Positions 1 through 9,529 of a DNA stretch of 64,000 nt are shown here, in pieces. The position numbers and the translations under genes were made by a program. How positions within the stretch are numbered: position 1 is the first letter of the stretch; each line of letters starts with the position of its first letter. Under the pieces are notes generated by a model that ran no database searches, was not told the DNA's origin, and saw only the letters and a list, made by a program, of their open reading frames with translations. This stretch comes from Methylotenera sp. GTDB taxonomy: Bacteria > Pseudomonadota > Gammaproteobacteria > Burkholderiales > Methylophilaceae. Location of the stretch: contig JAUSAG010000005.1 of the NCBI GenBank assembly GCA_030652995.1, positions 1-64,000 of the forward strand, written 5' to 3'.

Positions 1-2
1 TT

Positions 3-167
3 GCACAGTTCTATTACAAGCCGTTGTTTTGGCATCGGGCGTACTTTGTTGGTAGTGTAGGCGGTGCGACACTGGAAACGGTGCGGGCTTACGTGGATGC
101 ACAAGGTACGATGGAGCATGGAAGAAAATCAGAAACTAAAAAACTAAAATCAAAACCGCCCGCTTGA
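3..167 (+). CDS. IS200/IS605-type transposase TnpA, 3' end (partial)
   Basis: The frame is open from the window edge to TGA at 165-167 and encodes 54 residues. It contains FWHRAYFVGSVGG followed by an ETVRAYV...Q segment. This matches the C-terminal part of Y1 (HUH) transposases of IS200/IS605 elements, where a YFVGS strand is followed by the helix usually written as ETVxxYIExQ. The tail is Lys-rich. The catalytic HUH motif would lie upstream, outside the window, so it is unknown whether the gene is intact. No tnpB follows; 168-304 shows no gene. Confidence 0.7.
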   Translation, partial: AQFYYKPLFWHRAYFVGSVGGATLETVRAYVDAQGTMEHGRKSETKKLKSKPPA

Positions 168-304
168 CCCACCTCTTGCCTCAAAGCTGGTTCGGAATTC
201 GGTTAAAAGGGGGAATGCGCGGGCAAATGTTCAATAATAAACACGGCCTTATCAACAGTTATAAATTTAAAAGTTGACCGTTTTTTAAAATAGATGTAAT
301 TCGT

Positions 305-853
305 TTATTTTCTATCTGGCAGTATTCTAATCAACGTGTCATCTTTGATATAGTAGTGGTGGAATAAAGCCGCAGTAGCATGCAAGCCAATCAGGTAGTA
401 GCCAACAACACCCATCGTTTGATGTACTTCTTTGACTAATCCTGCTAATTCTTTATTTTTAGCCACTAGTGCAGGTAGCTCCAAGCCAAAAAACGGTATA
501 GGTTTACCTGATGCGCTTAATAGTAGCCAACCGAGTAGTGGCATGATAATCATCAAACCATACAACGCTAAATGTGCCAGTTTGGCTGATAACATCTGCC
601 AGCGCACAGGCTCTGGCGTAATGCTCGGTATAGGAGAGGATAATCTGGCGTAGATGCGCAGTGCGACTAACACCCAAATGCTCAAGCCTAGCATAAAGTG
701 CCAGGTTTTTAATGCCTCGCGCGGGTCGCTGCCTTTGGGGTAGAGTTCACGCAACTCAATGCATGCATAAACGGCAATAAATAGCAGCAACATCAGCCAA
801 TGTAAGCCAATAGATAAAGTGCCATAGCGCTTGCTTGTGTTTTTCCAGGACAT
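305..853 (-). CDS. Cytochrome b561 family protein
   Basis: A 182-residue integral membrane protein with four predicted hydrophobic helices. His residues are placed as in the CybB/YceJ family: GLHW near residue 17, TWHFMLG near 50, HLALYG near 93 and EVHQTMG near 143. These usually ligate two b-type hemes. The role is inferred to be quinol-linked electron transfer in the inner membrane; the partner is unknown. It is transcribed divergently from gyrA and its length is normal for the family. Confidence 0.88.
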   Translation of the reverse strand: MSWKNTSKRYGTLSIGLHWLMLLLFIAVYACIELRELYPKGSDPREALKTWHFMLGLSIWVLVALRIYARLSSPIPSITPEPVRWQMLSAKLAHLALYGLMIIMPLLGWLLLSASGKPIPFFGLELPALVAKNKELAGLVKEVHQTMGVVGYYLIGLHATAALFHHYYIKDDTLIRILPDRK

Positions 854-1123
854 ATTTTTCTCTTTATTTTGGTAAGCTAGTTAGCGCGTATCTTGCACTT
901 AACACGCTTAAAGTGCAACCCATGCTACAAGCTGACAATTGTAAGCAAAGCTTGCGCTCGCGCATTGTGTGTTAAATATTTGCAGGCGCGAAAAAAAATG
1001 CTTCATTAGCATTTTGCACGCTAATAAAGTCCTGGGTTAAAACTGTGGTTTAACCGCGTTAATTTGCTGATTAATCATGTTAAAATCCAATCCATATAAA
1101 AACCATTAAAAGTTAATTACAAC
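854..1123. promoter_or_regulatory. Divergent intergenic region upstream of gyrA
   Basis: A 270-bp region between cytochrome b561 (minus) and gyrA (plus) with no gene. It holds two inverted repeats: TTGCACTT/AAGTGCAA at 893-900 and 911-918, and GGTTAAA/TTTAACC at 1035-1041 and 1049-1055. A possible -10 box for gyrA is TAAAAT at 1081-1086, with no convincing -35. Function is inferred from position only. Confidence 0.35.
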
Positions 1124-3685
1124 ATGGATCAATTCGCTAAAGAAACCTTGCCGATCAGTTTAGAAGATGAGATGCGCCGGTCATATCTTGATTACGCCAT
1201 GAGCGTAATTGTTGGGCGCGCGTTACCCGATGTGCGTGATGGTTTAAAGCCGGTACATCGCCGTGTTTTATTCGCGATGCATGAGCTGTCAAATGACTAT
1301 AACAAGCCTTACAAAAAATCCGCACGTATCGTGGGCGATGTGATTGGTAAATACCATCCGCATGGAGATACCGCTGTTTACGATACGATCGTGCGTATGG
1401 CGCAAGATTTCTCTCTACGCTATATGTTGGTAGATGGCCAAGGTAACTTTGGTTCTGTGGATGGCGATAACGCGGCGGCGATGCGTTATACCGAAATCCG
1501 TATGTCAAAAATCGCACATGAGCTGTTAGCCGATATTGACAAAGAAACCGTTGATTTTGGTCCAAACTACGATGGTTCTGAACATGAGCCGCTCATCATG
1601 CCAGCGCGTATTCCAAATCTATTGATTAATGGTAGCTCTGGAATTGCAGTGGGGATGGCCACCAATATTCCACCGCATAACTTAAATGAAGTGTTGGATG
1701 CATGTTTTGCCTTGCTTAAAGACCCTGAAATGGGTATTGAAGAGCTGATTGAGCTCGTGCCGGCACCAGACTTTCCAACAGCAGGTATTATTTACGGCAC
1801 TGTTGGCGTAAAAGAGGGGTATCGAACCGGTCGTGGCCGAGTGGTGATGCGTGGACGTACCCACGTTGAGGACATGGAGCGCGGTGGCCGTCAGGCATTG
1901 ATTGTGGACGAACTGCCGTACCAAGTGAACAAAAAAACTTTTGTTGAGAAAATCGCTGAGTTAGTTAACGAGAAAAAAATCGAAGGTATTTCTGATCTGC
2001 GCGATGAGTCAGATAAATCTGGCATGCGTGTAGTGATTGAGCTTAAACGCGGTGAAATTGCCGAAGTGGTGCTGAATAACCTTTACAAACAAACGCAGTT
2101 GCAAGATACGTTTGGTATGAATATGGTGGCCTTGTTAGATGGTCAGCCTCGATTACTTAACTTAAAGCAAATGCTAGAGGCGTTCTTACGCCATCGCCGT
2201 GAAGTCGTTACACGACGTACCGTATTTGAGTTGAAAAAAGCACGTGCGCGCGGCCACATTTTAGAGGGTTTAGCGGTTGCACTCGCCAACGTAGATGAGA
2301 TGATTGCGCTGATTAAGGCCGCACCAACGCCACCGGAAGCTAAAATAGATTTGATGGCGAAAGTTTGGAAATCGCCAGTGGTTGAAGAAATGCTTAAACG
2401 CGCAGCGATGGAGGCCTCACGCCCTGAAGGCTTAAGTATTGATTTTGGTTTAATGCCAAACGGCTACAAATTAAGTGACGTGCAAGCGCAAGAAATTCTG
2501 CAAATGCGTCTGCAACGCTTAACTGGCTTAGAGCAAGATAAAGTAGTGAGTGAATATAAAGAGGTGATGGATATTATTGCGGACTTACTCGACATTTTAG
2601 CCACCCCCGCACGTGTAACCACGATTATTACTGACGAATTGAATGAAATTAGAAGGCAATTTGGTGACAAACGTCGCAGTGAGATTGTGGTAAATGCACA
2701 GGATTTATCATTAGAAGATTTCATCACACCGCAAGATGTTGTTGTTACACTTTCACACACTGGTTACGTTAAATCTCAACCGTTAGATGAATACCGTGCG
2801 CAAAAACGTGGTGGCAGAGGTAAATCAGCCGCGCCTACCAAAGAAGACGACTTTATCGATAAAATGTTTGTGGCAAACACGCACGATTACATTCTGTGCT
2901 TCAGTAGCCTTGGCCGTGTGTACTGGTTAAAAGTGTATGAAGTGCCACAGGGTAGCCGTATTGGCCGAGGCAAGCCAATTGTGAACTTATTCCCGCTGGA
3001 AGAAGGCGAGAAGGTCAATGCCATTCTGGCGGTAAAAGAGTTTGATGAAAATCGCTTTATTTTCATGGCAACCTCACAAGGTACGGTTAAGAAAACGCCA
3101 TTGTCAGATTTTTCTCATCCGCGCAAATCAGGCATCATCGCCATTAATTTAGATGAAGGTGATTATTTAATTGGTGCGGAAATTACCAACGGCGCTAATG
3201 ATGTCATTCTGGTTTCTAACGGTGGTAAAGCCGTTTGGTTTAGCGAAGATGATGTACGTTCAATGGGTCGTGCTACTCGCGGTGTTCGCGGTATGAAATT
3301 AGCCGAAGATCAGCAAGTGTTGTCATTGCTTGTTGCTGATAATGATCAGCAATCTGTATTGGTAGCTACTGAAAATGGCTACGGTAAGCGTACTGTACTT
3401 GCAGATTTCCGCCATTCTGGCCGTGGTACACAAGGGGTTAAAGCGATTGCAGTTAGCGAAAGAAACGGTTTAGTTGTAGCGGCCAAATTGGTAGGTGAAG
3501 ACGATGAAATTATGCTTATCACAACGGGAGGCGTGTTGATTCGCACCCGTGTGAAAGAGATTCGTGAGTTAGGTCGCGCGACACAAGGTGTTACGCTAAT
3601 CAACCTGGGTGAGGGTGAAAAACTCTCCGGTATCGAAAAAATTGTAGAGACTGAGGATGATGGTGAGGACGAGATCGAAAGTTAA
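1124..3685 (+). CDS. gyrA: DNA gyrase subunit A
   Basis: 853 residues. This is the breakage-rejoining subunit of gyrase, which introduces negative supercoils with GyrB. The winged-helix DNA-cleavage core carries catalytic Tyr122 in AAMRYTE. The quinolone-resistance region reads [11 protein letters not shown], giving Thr83 and Asp87 in E. coli numbering. The GyrA box is present as QKRGGRG, followed by the six-bladed C-terminal beta-pinwheel and an acidic tail. The GyrA box distinguishes it from ParC. Length is typical. serC follows after 51 bp. Confidence 0.98.
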   Translation: MDQFAKETLPISLEDEMRRSYLDYAMSVIVGRALPDVRDGLKPVHRRVLFAMHELSNDYNKPYKKSARIVGDVIGKYHPHGDTAVYDTIVRMAQDFSLRYMLVDGQGNFGSVDGDNAAAMRYTEIRMSKIAHELLADIDKETVDFGPNYDGSEHEPLIMPARIPNLLINGSSGIAVGMATNIPPHNLNEVLDACFALLKDPEMGIEELIELVPAPDFPTAGIIYGTVGVKEGYRTGRGRVVMRGRTHVEDMERGGRQALIVDELPYQVNKKTFVEKIAELVNEKKIEGISDLRDESDKSGMRVVIELKRGEIAEVVLNNLYKQTQLQDTFGMNMVALLDGQPRLLNLKQMLEAFLRHRREVVTRRTVFELKKARARGHILEGLAVALANVDEMIALIKAAPTPPEAKIDLMAKVWKSPVVEEMLKRAAMEASRPEGLSIDFGLMPNGYKLSDVQAQEILQMRLQRLTGLEQDKVVSEYKEVMDIIADLLDILATPARVTTIITDELNEIRRQFGDKRRSEIVVNAQDLSLEDFITPQDVVVTLSHTGYVKSQPLDEYRAQKRGGRGKSAAPTKEDDFIDKMFVANTHDYILCFSSLGRVYWLKVYEVPQGSRIGRGKPIVNLFPLEEGEKVNAILAVKEFDENRFIFMATSQGTVKKTPLSDFSHPRKSGIIAINLDEGDYLIGAEITNGANDVILVSNGGKAVWFSEDDVRSMGRATRGVRGMKLAEDQQVLSLLVADNDQQSVLVATENGYGKRTVLADFRHSGRGTQGVKAIAVSERNGLVVAAKLVGEDDEIMLITTGGVLIRTRVKEIRELGRATQGVTLINLGEGEKLSGIEKIVETEDDGEDEIES

Positions 3686-3736
3686 ACAAACTTGTAAAAT
3701 CCGAGTCCATCCGTAGATAAAAAAACTTGATACAAC

Positions 3737-4813
3737 ATGACAAAAATTTATAATTTTTCAGCAGGTCCAGCAGTATTACCAAAACCCGTACTTGAGCGTG
3801 CCCAAGCTGAGATGCTAGATTGGCACGGCTCTGGTATGAGTGTGATGGAAATGTCACACCGTGGCAAAGAATTCACCAGTATTTTAGCCAAAACGGAAGC
3901 TGATTTACGTACGCTGTTATGCATTCCGCAAAATTACAAGGTATTGTTTTTGCAGGGTGGGGCGATTGCGGAAAACGCGATTATCCCAATGAATTTGCTA
4001 AATGGCGGCGAGGCTGACTACGTGGTGACCGGCGCTTGGTCTAAACGTAGTGTGGAAGATGCCAATGCCTATGGAAAAATCAACATTGTAGCGAATAGCG
4101 AAGCTGGTAAATTTACCGATGTGCCGGCTTACTCAAGCTGGAAGTTGAATAAAAATGCGGCCTATTTGCATATCTGCACCAATGAAACCATTCATGGTGT
4201 TGAGTTCGACGGTTTGCCAGACGCTGGTAATGTGCCGATTGTTGCCGATATGTCGTCACACATACTTTCACGCCCGATTGATGTTAGCCAGTACGGCGTA
4301 ATTTACGGTGGAGCACAAAAGAATATCGGTCCTGCAGGTTTGTGTATTGTGATCGTGCGTGATGATTTGCTGGATAGAGCATCACCTTTGACGCCAGCGG
4401 TGTTTAACTGGAAAACGCAGGCTGAAAATCAATCCATGATTAACACGCCCCCAACTTACAGTATTTATATCGCTGGGTTGGTGTTTGAATGGTTGTTAGC
4501 GCAGGGTGGAGTAGAAGCGATAGAGCAGGTCAATATCGCAAAGGCAAAAATGCTATACGATTACATTGATAGCACTGATTTTTATAGTAATCACGTTGCA
4601 CTCAACAACCGTTCACGCATGAATATTCCATTTTTCTTGACGGACGAATCACTCAACGATGTGTTTTTAAAAGGCGCTGAGACCAATGGTTTGTTGCAGT
4701 TAAAGGGTCACCGTATGGTGGGTGGTATGCGTGCTTCTATTTACAATGCCATGCCGATCGAAGGTGTACAGGCTTTAGTTAATTACATGAAAGCATTTGA
4801 AAGCGCGCACTAG
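3737..4813 (+). CDS. serC: Phosphoserine aminotransferase
   Basis: 358 residues, class V PLP aminotransferase. It converts 3-phosphohydroxypyruvate and glutamate to phosphoserine, and also acts in pyridoxine synthesis. It starts with the family signature YNFSAGPAVLP. The PLP lysine lies in YGGAQKNIGPAG. It ends two bases before pheA, so serC, pheA and hisC look like one transcription unit for serine and aromatic amino acid or histidine synthesis. Confidence 0.97.
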   Translation: MTKIYNFSAGPAVLPKPVLERAQAEMLDWHGSGMSVMEMSHRGKEFTSILAKTEADLRTLLCIPQNYKVLFLQGGAIAENAIIPMNLLNGGEADYVVTGAWSKRSVEDANAYGKINIVANSEAGKFTDVPAYSSWKLNKNAAYLHICTNETIHGVEFDGLPDAGNVPIVADMSSHILSRPIDVSQYGVIYGGAQKNIGPAGLCIVIVRDDLLDRASPLTPAVFNWKTQAENQSMINTPPTYSIYIAGLVFEWLLAQGGVEAIEQVNIAKAKMLYDYIDSTDFYSNHVALNNRSRMNIPFFLTDESLNDVFLKGAETNGLLQLKGHRMVGGMRASIYNAMPIEGVQALVNYMKAFESAH

Positions 4814-4815
4814 CC

Positions 4816-5913
4816 ATGTCTAATCAACAAACGCCTAATCAGTTAAAGCAACATCGTGATCAAATAGATGCGATTGATGAGCAAATTCTCCAGCTTGTAA
4901 ATGCGCGGGCAAATCACGCGCGCCATATCGGTGAGCTTAAAGATGATGGCGTGATTTATCGCCCAGAGCGTGAAGCGCAGGTGCTACGCCGTTTGCAAGC
5001 GCACAACCAAGGGCCGTTGTCTAATGAGGCTGTGGCTAATATATTTCGTGCGGTAATGTCTAATTGCCGCGCTTTAGAAAAAGAACTGTCTATTGCGTTT
5101 TTAGGCCCGCTTGGCACTTACAGTGAAGAGGCCGCACTCAAACAGTTTGGGCAAGGTAGAACTGCCATAGTCTGCGGCTCAATTGATGAGGTGTTTCGCA
5201 CCATAGAGGCCGATCAGGCAGATTACGGTATCGTGCCGGTAGAAAACTCTACTGAGGGTGCGATTGGTTTAACCCTGGATTTATTACTAGCAAGCCCGCT
5301 TAAAATCTGTGGTGAAGTCACCTTGCCCATACACCACTGCTTGCTGTCAAAACAAACGGATATTGCGCAAATTTCGCATGTATTTTCGCACGCGCAATCG
5401 CTCGCACAATGCCATGAGTGGCTGAATAAAACATTGCCGCGTGCAGAGCGCGAGGCTGTTACCAGCAATGCGCGCGCTGCGCAGATGATTCATGATCTAG
5501 TTTCAGCAGACGGTACATTTGCTGCTGCCATTGCCAGCAAGCGTGCCGCCGAGCTGTTTGGCTTAAATGTATTAGCTGAAAATATTGAAGATGACCCTAA
5601 TAATTCCACACGCTTTTTGGTGTTGGGTAAGCATGATGTTGCACCTTCAGGCCAAGACAAAACCTCGCTAGTGATGGCCACTAAAAACGTGCCAGGCGCG
5701 ATGGTGTCTTTATTAGCACCTTTGGCCGAACATGGCGTGAGTATGACTAAGTTTGAATCTCGTCCAGCTAAAACTGGTGCTTGGGAATATGTATTTTTTA
5801 TGGATATTGAAGGTCATCAATTAAACGCGCCTGTGTCGGCGGCACTAAAGGCGATTAGCGTACACGCTGCCTTTATTAAGGTTCTAGGTTCTTACCCTGT
5901 TGCCGTCATTTAG
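4816..5913 (+). CDS. pheA: Bifunctional chorismate mutase / prephenate dehydratase (P-protein)
   Basis: 365 residues in three parts. An AroQ-type chorismate mutase domain covers about residues 10-95 (DAIDEQILQLVNARA, then IYRPEREAQVL). A prephenate dehydratase domain follows at about 93-275 (FLGPLGTYSEEAA, VPVENSTEGAIG, and DDPNNSTRFLVLG containing the catalytic Thr). A C-terminal ACT domain holds the ESRPAK motif used for phenylalanine feedback. It starts three bases after the serC stop, indicating translational coupling. Confidence 0.97.
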   Translation: MSNQQTPNQLKQHRDQIDAIDEQILQLVNARANHARHIGELKDDGVIYRPEREAQVLRRLQAHNQGPLSNEAVANIFRAVMSNCRALEKELSIAFLGPLGTYSEEAALKQFGQGRTAIVCGSIDEVFRTIEADQADYGIVPVENSTEGAIGLTLDLLLASPLKICGEVTLPIHHCLLSKQTDIAQISHVFSHAQSLAQCHEWLNKTLPRAEREAVTSNARAAQMIHDLVSADGTFAAAIASKRAAELFGLNVLAENIEDDPNNSTRFLVLGKHDVAPSGQDKTSLVMATKNVPGAMVSLLAPLAEHGVSMTKFESRPAKTGAWEYVFFMDIEGHQLNAPVSAALKAISVHAAFIKVLGSYPVAVI

Positions 5914-5946
5914 CTTATCCTTTTTCAAAAGTTTTAAGGTTTTTTT

Positions 5947-7047
5947 ATGAGCATTGCCGATTTAGCCCCTGAGTACATTCGAAACATCGCCCCATATCAA
6001 GGCGGCAAACCTATCGCTGAACTTGCCCGTGAAATGGGCTTACGCGTAGAAGATATTGTTAAATTAGCCTCAAATGAGAATCCGCTCGGCATTAGTCCTA
6101 AAGCTGAATACGCGATACAAGAGGCATTGTTTGATATTGCGCGTTATCCGGATGGCAATAGCTTTGCGTTACGTGATGCTGTTAGCAAAAAATATGAGGT
6201 GGTACCTAACCAAATCGTATTTGGCAATGGCTCAAATGATATCTTAGAGTTGGCGGCACGTGCTTTTTTAACCCCAGATTGCGAAACCATTTACTCGCAG
6301 CATGCTTTTGCCGTTTACCCGTTAGTGACGCAAGCTACCGGTGCCACCGGTATCGTTGTGCCCGCTAAAAACTACGGTCACGACTTAACTGCGATGCTGG
6401 CCGCCATAACGCCTAAAACACGCATCATTTTTGTGGCAAACCCTAATAACCCCACTGGCACATTGTTAGGTAAAGATGAGCTTTATGCATTTTTAAAGCA
6501 AGTGCCTAAGCAGGTATTAGTAGTGCTTGATGAGGCTTATGATGAATATCTGCCTGTAGCATTGAAGTCTGAAGCGATCGGCTGGTTAAATGAATTTGAC
6601 AACCTGATTATTTCACGCACCTTTTCTAAAGCCTATGGCCTAGCAGGCTTACGCGTAGGTTTTGGTTTATGTCATGCAGCGGTGGCTGATTTGATGAACC
6701 GTGTACGCCAGCCGTTTAACGTGAATAGTATTGCGCAGGCAGCAGCGGTTGCGTCTCTGGCGGATGATGATTTTGTAGAACGCAGTTATGCCCTCAATCA
6801 AGCTGGAATGGTTCAGTTAACCCAAGGGGTGGAGAAATTGGGCTTTGAATACATTCCGTCATTCGCTAACTTTGTCAGCATTAAAGTAGGCGATGCCACA
6901 CACTATAATCAACAGCTACTTAAAAATGGTGTGATTGTTCGACCGATTGCCAATTATGAAATGCCGGAATACATCAGAGTTAGTATTGGTTTGTTTTCTG
7001 AAAACGCCAAGTTTTTGGAAGTGCTAGAAAAAATCAAGCAAGCCTAA
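5947..7047 (+). CDS. hisC: Histidinol-phosphate aminotransferase
   Basis: 366 residues, class I/II fold. The N-terminal LASNENPLGISPKA signature, the ANPNNPTGT loop, DEAYDEY and the PLP lysine in ISRTFSKAYGLAGLRVG identify it. It transaminates imidazole acetol phosphate in histidine synthesis. HisC paralogs next to pheA often also serve aromatic amino acid transamination; that dual role is inferred from context only. Confidence 0.93.
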   Translation: MSIADLAPEYIRNIAPYQGGKPIAELAREMGLRVEDIVKLASNENPLGISPKAEYAIQEALFDIARYPDGNSFALRDAVSKKYEVVPNQIVFGNGSNDILELAARAFLTPDCETIYSQHAFAVYPLVTQATGATGIVVPAKNYGHDLTAMLAAITPKTRIIFVANPNNPTGTLLGKDELYAFLKQVPKQVLVVLDEAYDEYLPVALKSEAIGWLNEFDNLIISRTFSKAYGLAGLRVGFGLCHAAVADLMNRVRQPFNVNSIAQAAAVASLADDDFVERSYALNQAGMVQLTQGVEKLGFEYIPSFANFVSIKVGDATHYNQQLLKNGVIVRPIANYEMPEYIRVSIGLFSENAKFLEVLEKIKQA

Positions 7048-7221
7048 GTGCATGATGAGCTCGAATCATAAAAAAACAGTTGTCCACGAGATGCGCTAGA
7101 CTCAAAATCCCTCCAGTTAATGTTTTGATAAGTGACGCATCATGAATTTACTTAGGGGATATTCGGTAAGTTTGCGGTGTTGTGCGTGTTAAATTGAGCG
7201 CAAAATGCTTCTCACGTTACG

Positions 7222-7235
7222 ACAACTTAAGTTGT
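7222..7235. promoter_or_regulatory. Perfect 14-bp palindrome upstream of pqqA
   Basis: ACAACTTAAGTTGT is a perfect palindrome ending 38 bp before the pqqA start, within the 226-bp gap after hisC. Its location fits an operator for a dimeric regulator of pqqA. No known consensus is claimed. Nothing else gene-like is seen between 7048 and 7273. Confidence 0.4.
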
Positions 7236-7273
7236 AGCGATTACAAATTAATAATTACTTAAAGGACTTTATC

Positions 7274-7345
7274 ATGTGGACTAAACCAGCTGCTACAGAA
7301 ATGCGTTTTGGCTTTGAAGTTACAATGTACGTAATGAATAAATAA
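7274..7345 (+). CDS. pqqA: PQQ precursor peptide PqqA
   Basis: A 23-residue peptide. The EVTMY motif places Glu15 and Tyr19, the two side chains that PqqE cross-links as the first committed step toward pyrroloquinoline quinone. An AAAGGA ribosome binding site lies just upstream. PQQ is the cofactor of periplasmic methanol and other alcohol dehydrogenases, which fits a methylotroph. A strong hairpin follows the stop codon. Confidence 0.97.
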   Translation: MWTKPAATEMRFGFEVTMYVMNK

Positions 7346-7363
7346 TTTGCAATAACGGATTAT

Positions 7364-7395
7364 AAAAAAAGGCTGCCGCAAGACAGCCTTTTTTT
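7364..7395 (+). terminator. Rho-independent terminator/attenuator between pqqA and pqqB
   Basis: The arms AAAAAAAGGCTG and CAGCCTTTTTTT pair around an 8-nt loop and end in a T run, 18 bp after the pqqA stop. pqqB starts about 85 bp later with no obvious strong promoter. Partial termination here would make far more pqqA message than pqqB-E message, the usual arrangement for a precursor peptide. Confidence 0.85.
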
Positions 7396-7481
7396 GTTAG
7401 AAACAGCCTTACAAGTTAATCAGGTAAGGTTTAATTTGTAGCTATATCGCTTTTGAATAATTTTAAAGAATCGTAGAATTT

Positions 7482-8399
7482 ATGCATATACACGTATTAG
7501 GCGCAGGTGCTGGCGGCGGTTTCCCGCAGTGGAACTGTAATTGTTTTAACTGTGACGGTTTACGTAAAGGCACGATTAAGGCAACCAAGCGCACCCAATC
7601 CTCTATTTGCGTCAGTAGTGATGGCGTTAATTGGGTGCTATTTAATGCATCACCTGATGTGCTACAGCAGATTCAGGATTTCCCAGCGTTGCAACCCGCA
7701 CGCGCAATCCGTGATACCGGCATTCAGGCGATTGTGCTGATTGATGCGCAGATTGACCATACCACGGGTTTATATATGCTACGTGAAGGCACTGTGAAGC
7801 GTGAAATTTACTGTACCGATATGGTCTATGGTGACCTTACCTCAGGTAATCAGGTTCTAAATATTCTAGGCCATTATTGCGGTATCAATCATCACAATAT
7901 TCCGATTGACGGTAAAACCAGTTTTACCATGCCGAATGTGCCTAATCTAAAATTCACGACAGTGGCACTCAAGAGCGCGGCACCGCCATATTCACCACAT
8001 CGTAACGATCCGCAAGCTGGCGACACGATTGGTGTATTAATTGAGGAAATTAGCACTGGTAAAAAATGCTGGTATTCACCGGGCTTAGCAGAGATTGAAC
8101 CACACCTGCCAGAGCTAATGAATCAAGCGGATTGCATTATGGTAGATGGCACGTTCTGGACGGATACCGAGATGATTGATTTAGGTTTAATGACCAAAAC
8201 TGCACGCAGTATTGGCCATAATCCGCAGTCAGGCAAAAACGGCATGATAGAAGACCTAGATAAATTTGGGGATGTACGAAAAGTATTGATACATATCAAC
8301 AACACAAACCCGATATTACGTGAAGATTCTGCCGAGCGTGCAGAACTTGACCATCATGGCATTGAAGTCGCGTATGACGGTATGGATATCATTTTATAA
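7482..8399 (+). CDS. pqqB: PQQ biosynthesis protein PqqB
   Basis: 305 residues, metallo-beta-lactamase fold. The N terminus [14 protein letters not shown] and the cysteine pair CNCFNC are typical of PqqB, and [10 protein letters not shown] supplies the metal-site Asp/His. It is thought to hydroxylate the cross-linked PqqA tyrosine. pqqC starts 11 bp downstream. Confidence 0.97.
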   Translation: MHIHVLGAGAGGGFPQWNCNCFNCDGLRKGTIKATKRTQSSICVSSDGVNWVLFNASPDVLQQIQDFPALQPARAIRDTGIQAIVLIDAQIDHTTGLYMLREGTVKREIYCTDMVYGDLTSGNQVLNILGHYCGINHHNIPIDGKTSFTMPNVPNLKFTTVALKSAAPPYSPHRNDPQAGDTIGVLIEEISTGKKCWYSPGLAEIEPHLPELMNQADCIMVDGTFWTDTEMIDLGLMTKTARSIGHNPQSGKNGMIEDLDKFGDVRKVLIHINNTNPILREDSAERAELDHHGIEVAYDGMDIIL

Positions 8400-8410
8400 G
8401 GATTAAGAAA

Positions 8411-9178
8411 ATGGCGAATGAAAAATTAGCACCATGGAGTAAAGAAGAGTTTGAAGCTAAATTGCGCGAAAAAGGTAAGGGTTATCATATTTACCATCCA
8501 ATACATGTGTTGATGTATGAGGGTAAGCTAACTCAAGCGCAAATGCAGGCTTGGGTCGCAAATCGTTATTACTACCAAATTGCAATCCCGATGAAAGATG
8601 CTGCCATTCTTTCAAATTGTCCAGATCGCGAACTTCGTCGTGGCTGGATTCAACGTATATTTGATCATGACGGCAGTGGCCAAATTGCGGAAGGTGGCGA
8701 AGGCGGTATTGAGGCTTGGATTCATCTAGGCGCCGCAGTTGGGTTGAGCCGTGAGGATATTATGTCCCTAAAATTAGTGGCGCCAGGTACTACATTCGCA
8801 GTAGATGCTTATATCAATTTTGCAAAACAACGCCCATGGCAAGAGTCTGTGTGTTCTAGCTTAACTGAACTATTCGCCCCACATATCCACCAACAACGTA
8901 TTGATTCATGGCCGGATATGTATCCTTGGATTAACAAAGAGGGTATGCAGTATTTTAAAAACCGGTTAACACAGGCGCGCCGTGATGTTGAGCAAGGTTT
9001 AGCTGTCACTTTAGATTACTTTAGTCAAAGTCGTGAGCTTCAAGAGCGTGCGCTTGAAATCTTACAATTCAAGCTGAATGTATTGTGGGTCATGGCAGAT
9101 GCGATTATGTTGCAATGCACTGACATTAAAGTGGAAGGCCGCGATTATCTGCGCCAACCCGTCATGAATGTGAGCTAA
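8411..9178 (+). CDS. pqqC: Pyrroloquinoline-quinone synthase PqqC
   Basis: 255 residues, all-helical TENA/heme-oxygenase-like fold. It catalyses the final ring closure and eight-electron oxidation to PQQ without a metal. Family motifs such as [23 protein letters not shown] and FDHDG are present. It has normal length and is cotranscribed with pqqB and pqqD. Confidence 0.97.
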   Translation: MANEKLAPWSKEEFEAKLREKGKGYHIYHPIHVLMYEGKLTQAQMQAWVANRYYYQIAIPMKDAAILSNCPDRELRRGWIQRIFDHDGSGQIAEGGEGGIEAWIHLGAAVGLSREDIMSLKLVAPGTTFAVDAYINFAKQRPWQESVCSSLTELFAPHIHQQRIDSWPDMYPWINKEGMQYFKNRLTQARRDVEQGLAVTLDYFSQSRELQERALEILQFKLNVLWVMADAIMLQCTDIKVEGRDYLRQPVMNVS

Positions 9179-9190
9179 GAAAAAGTAAAT

Positions 9191-9472
9191 ATGGAAAATC
9201 CTATACAACATACTGATATTTACGCGCTTTCGCATCATCACAGATTTCAGTGGGAAGAGGCACAGCAGAGTTATGTGATACTTTTTCCTGAAGGTATGGT
9301 CAAACTGCACGGTGGAGCAGGTGAAGTGTTAAAGCGTTTAGACGGCAAGGTTAATGTCGGGGAGATTGTCGCTGACTTGAAAGTGGCGTTTCCAGATGCC
9401 GATGAAATTGAAAGCGACATCATTGGCATGTTTGAGCTTGGTGTAAGTAAAGGTTGGTTACGCAAGGTATAA
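9191..9472 (+). CDS. pqqD: PqqA-binding chaperone PqqD
   Basis: 93 residues with a winged-helix RRE fold. It binds PqqA and presents it to the radical SAM enzyme PqqE. The mid-region FPEGMVKLHGGAGEVLKRLDG matches the family core. It lies 12 bp after pqqC and 57 bp before pqqE. Confidence 0.94.
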   Translation: MENPIQHTDIYALSHHHRFQWEEAQQSYVILFPEGMVKLHGGAGEVLKRLDGKVNVGEIVADLKVAFPDADEIESDIIGMFELGVSKGWLRKV

Positions 9473-9529
9473 CTTGCATACGATATTAATGGTCAAGAAT
9501 AAGTTAGTGCAAAATTTAGGAGTAGCAAA

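Noticed and set aside
1155-1565. Long minus-strand open frame inside gyrA (136 codons)
   Set aside because: It is antisense to a clear gyrA coding frame and shows no family motifs; it is a shadow of the real gene.
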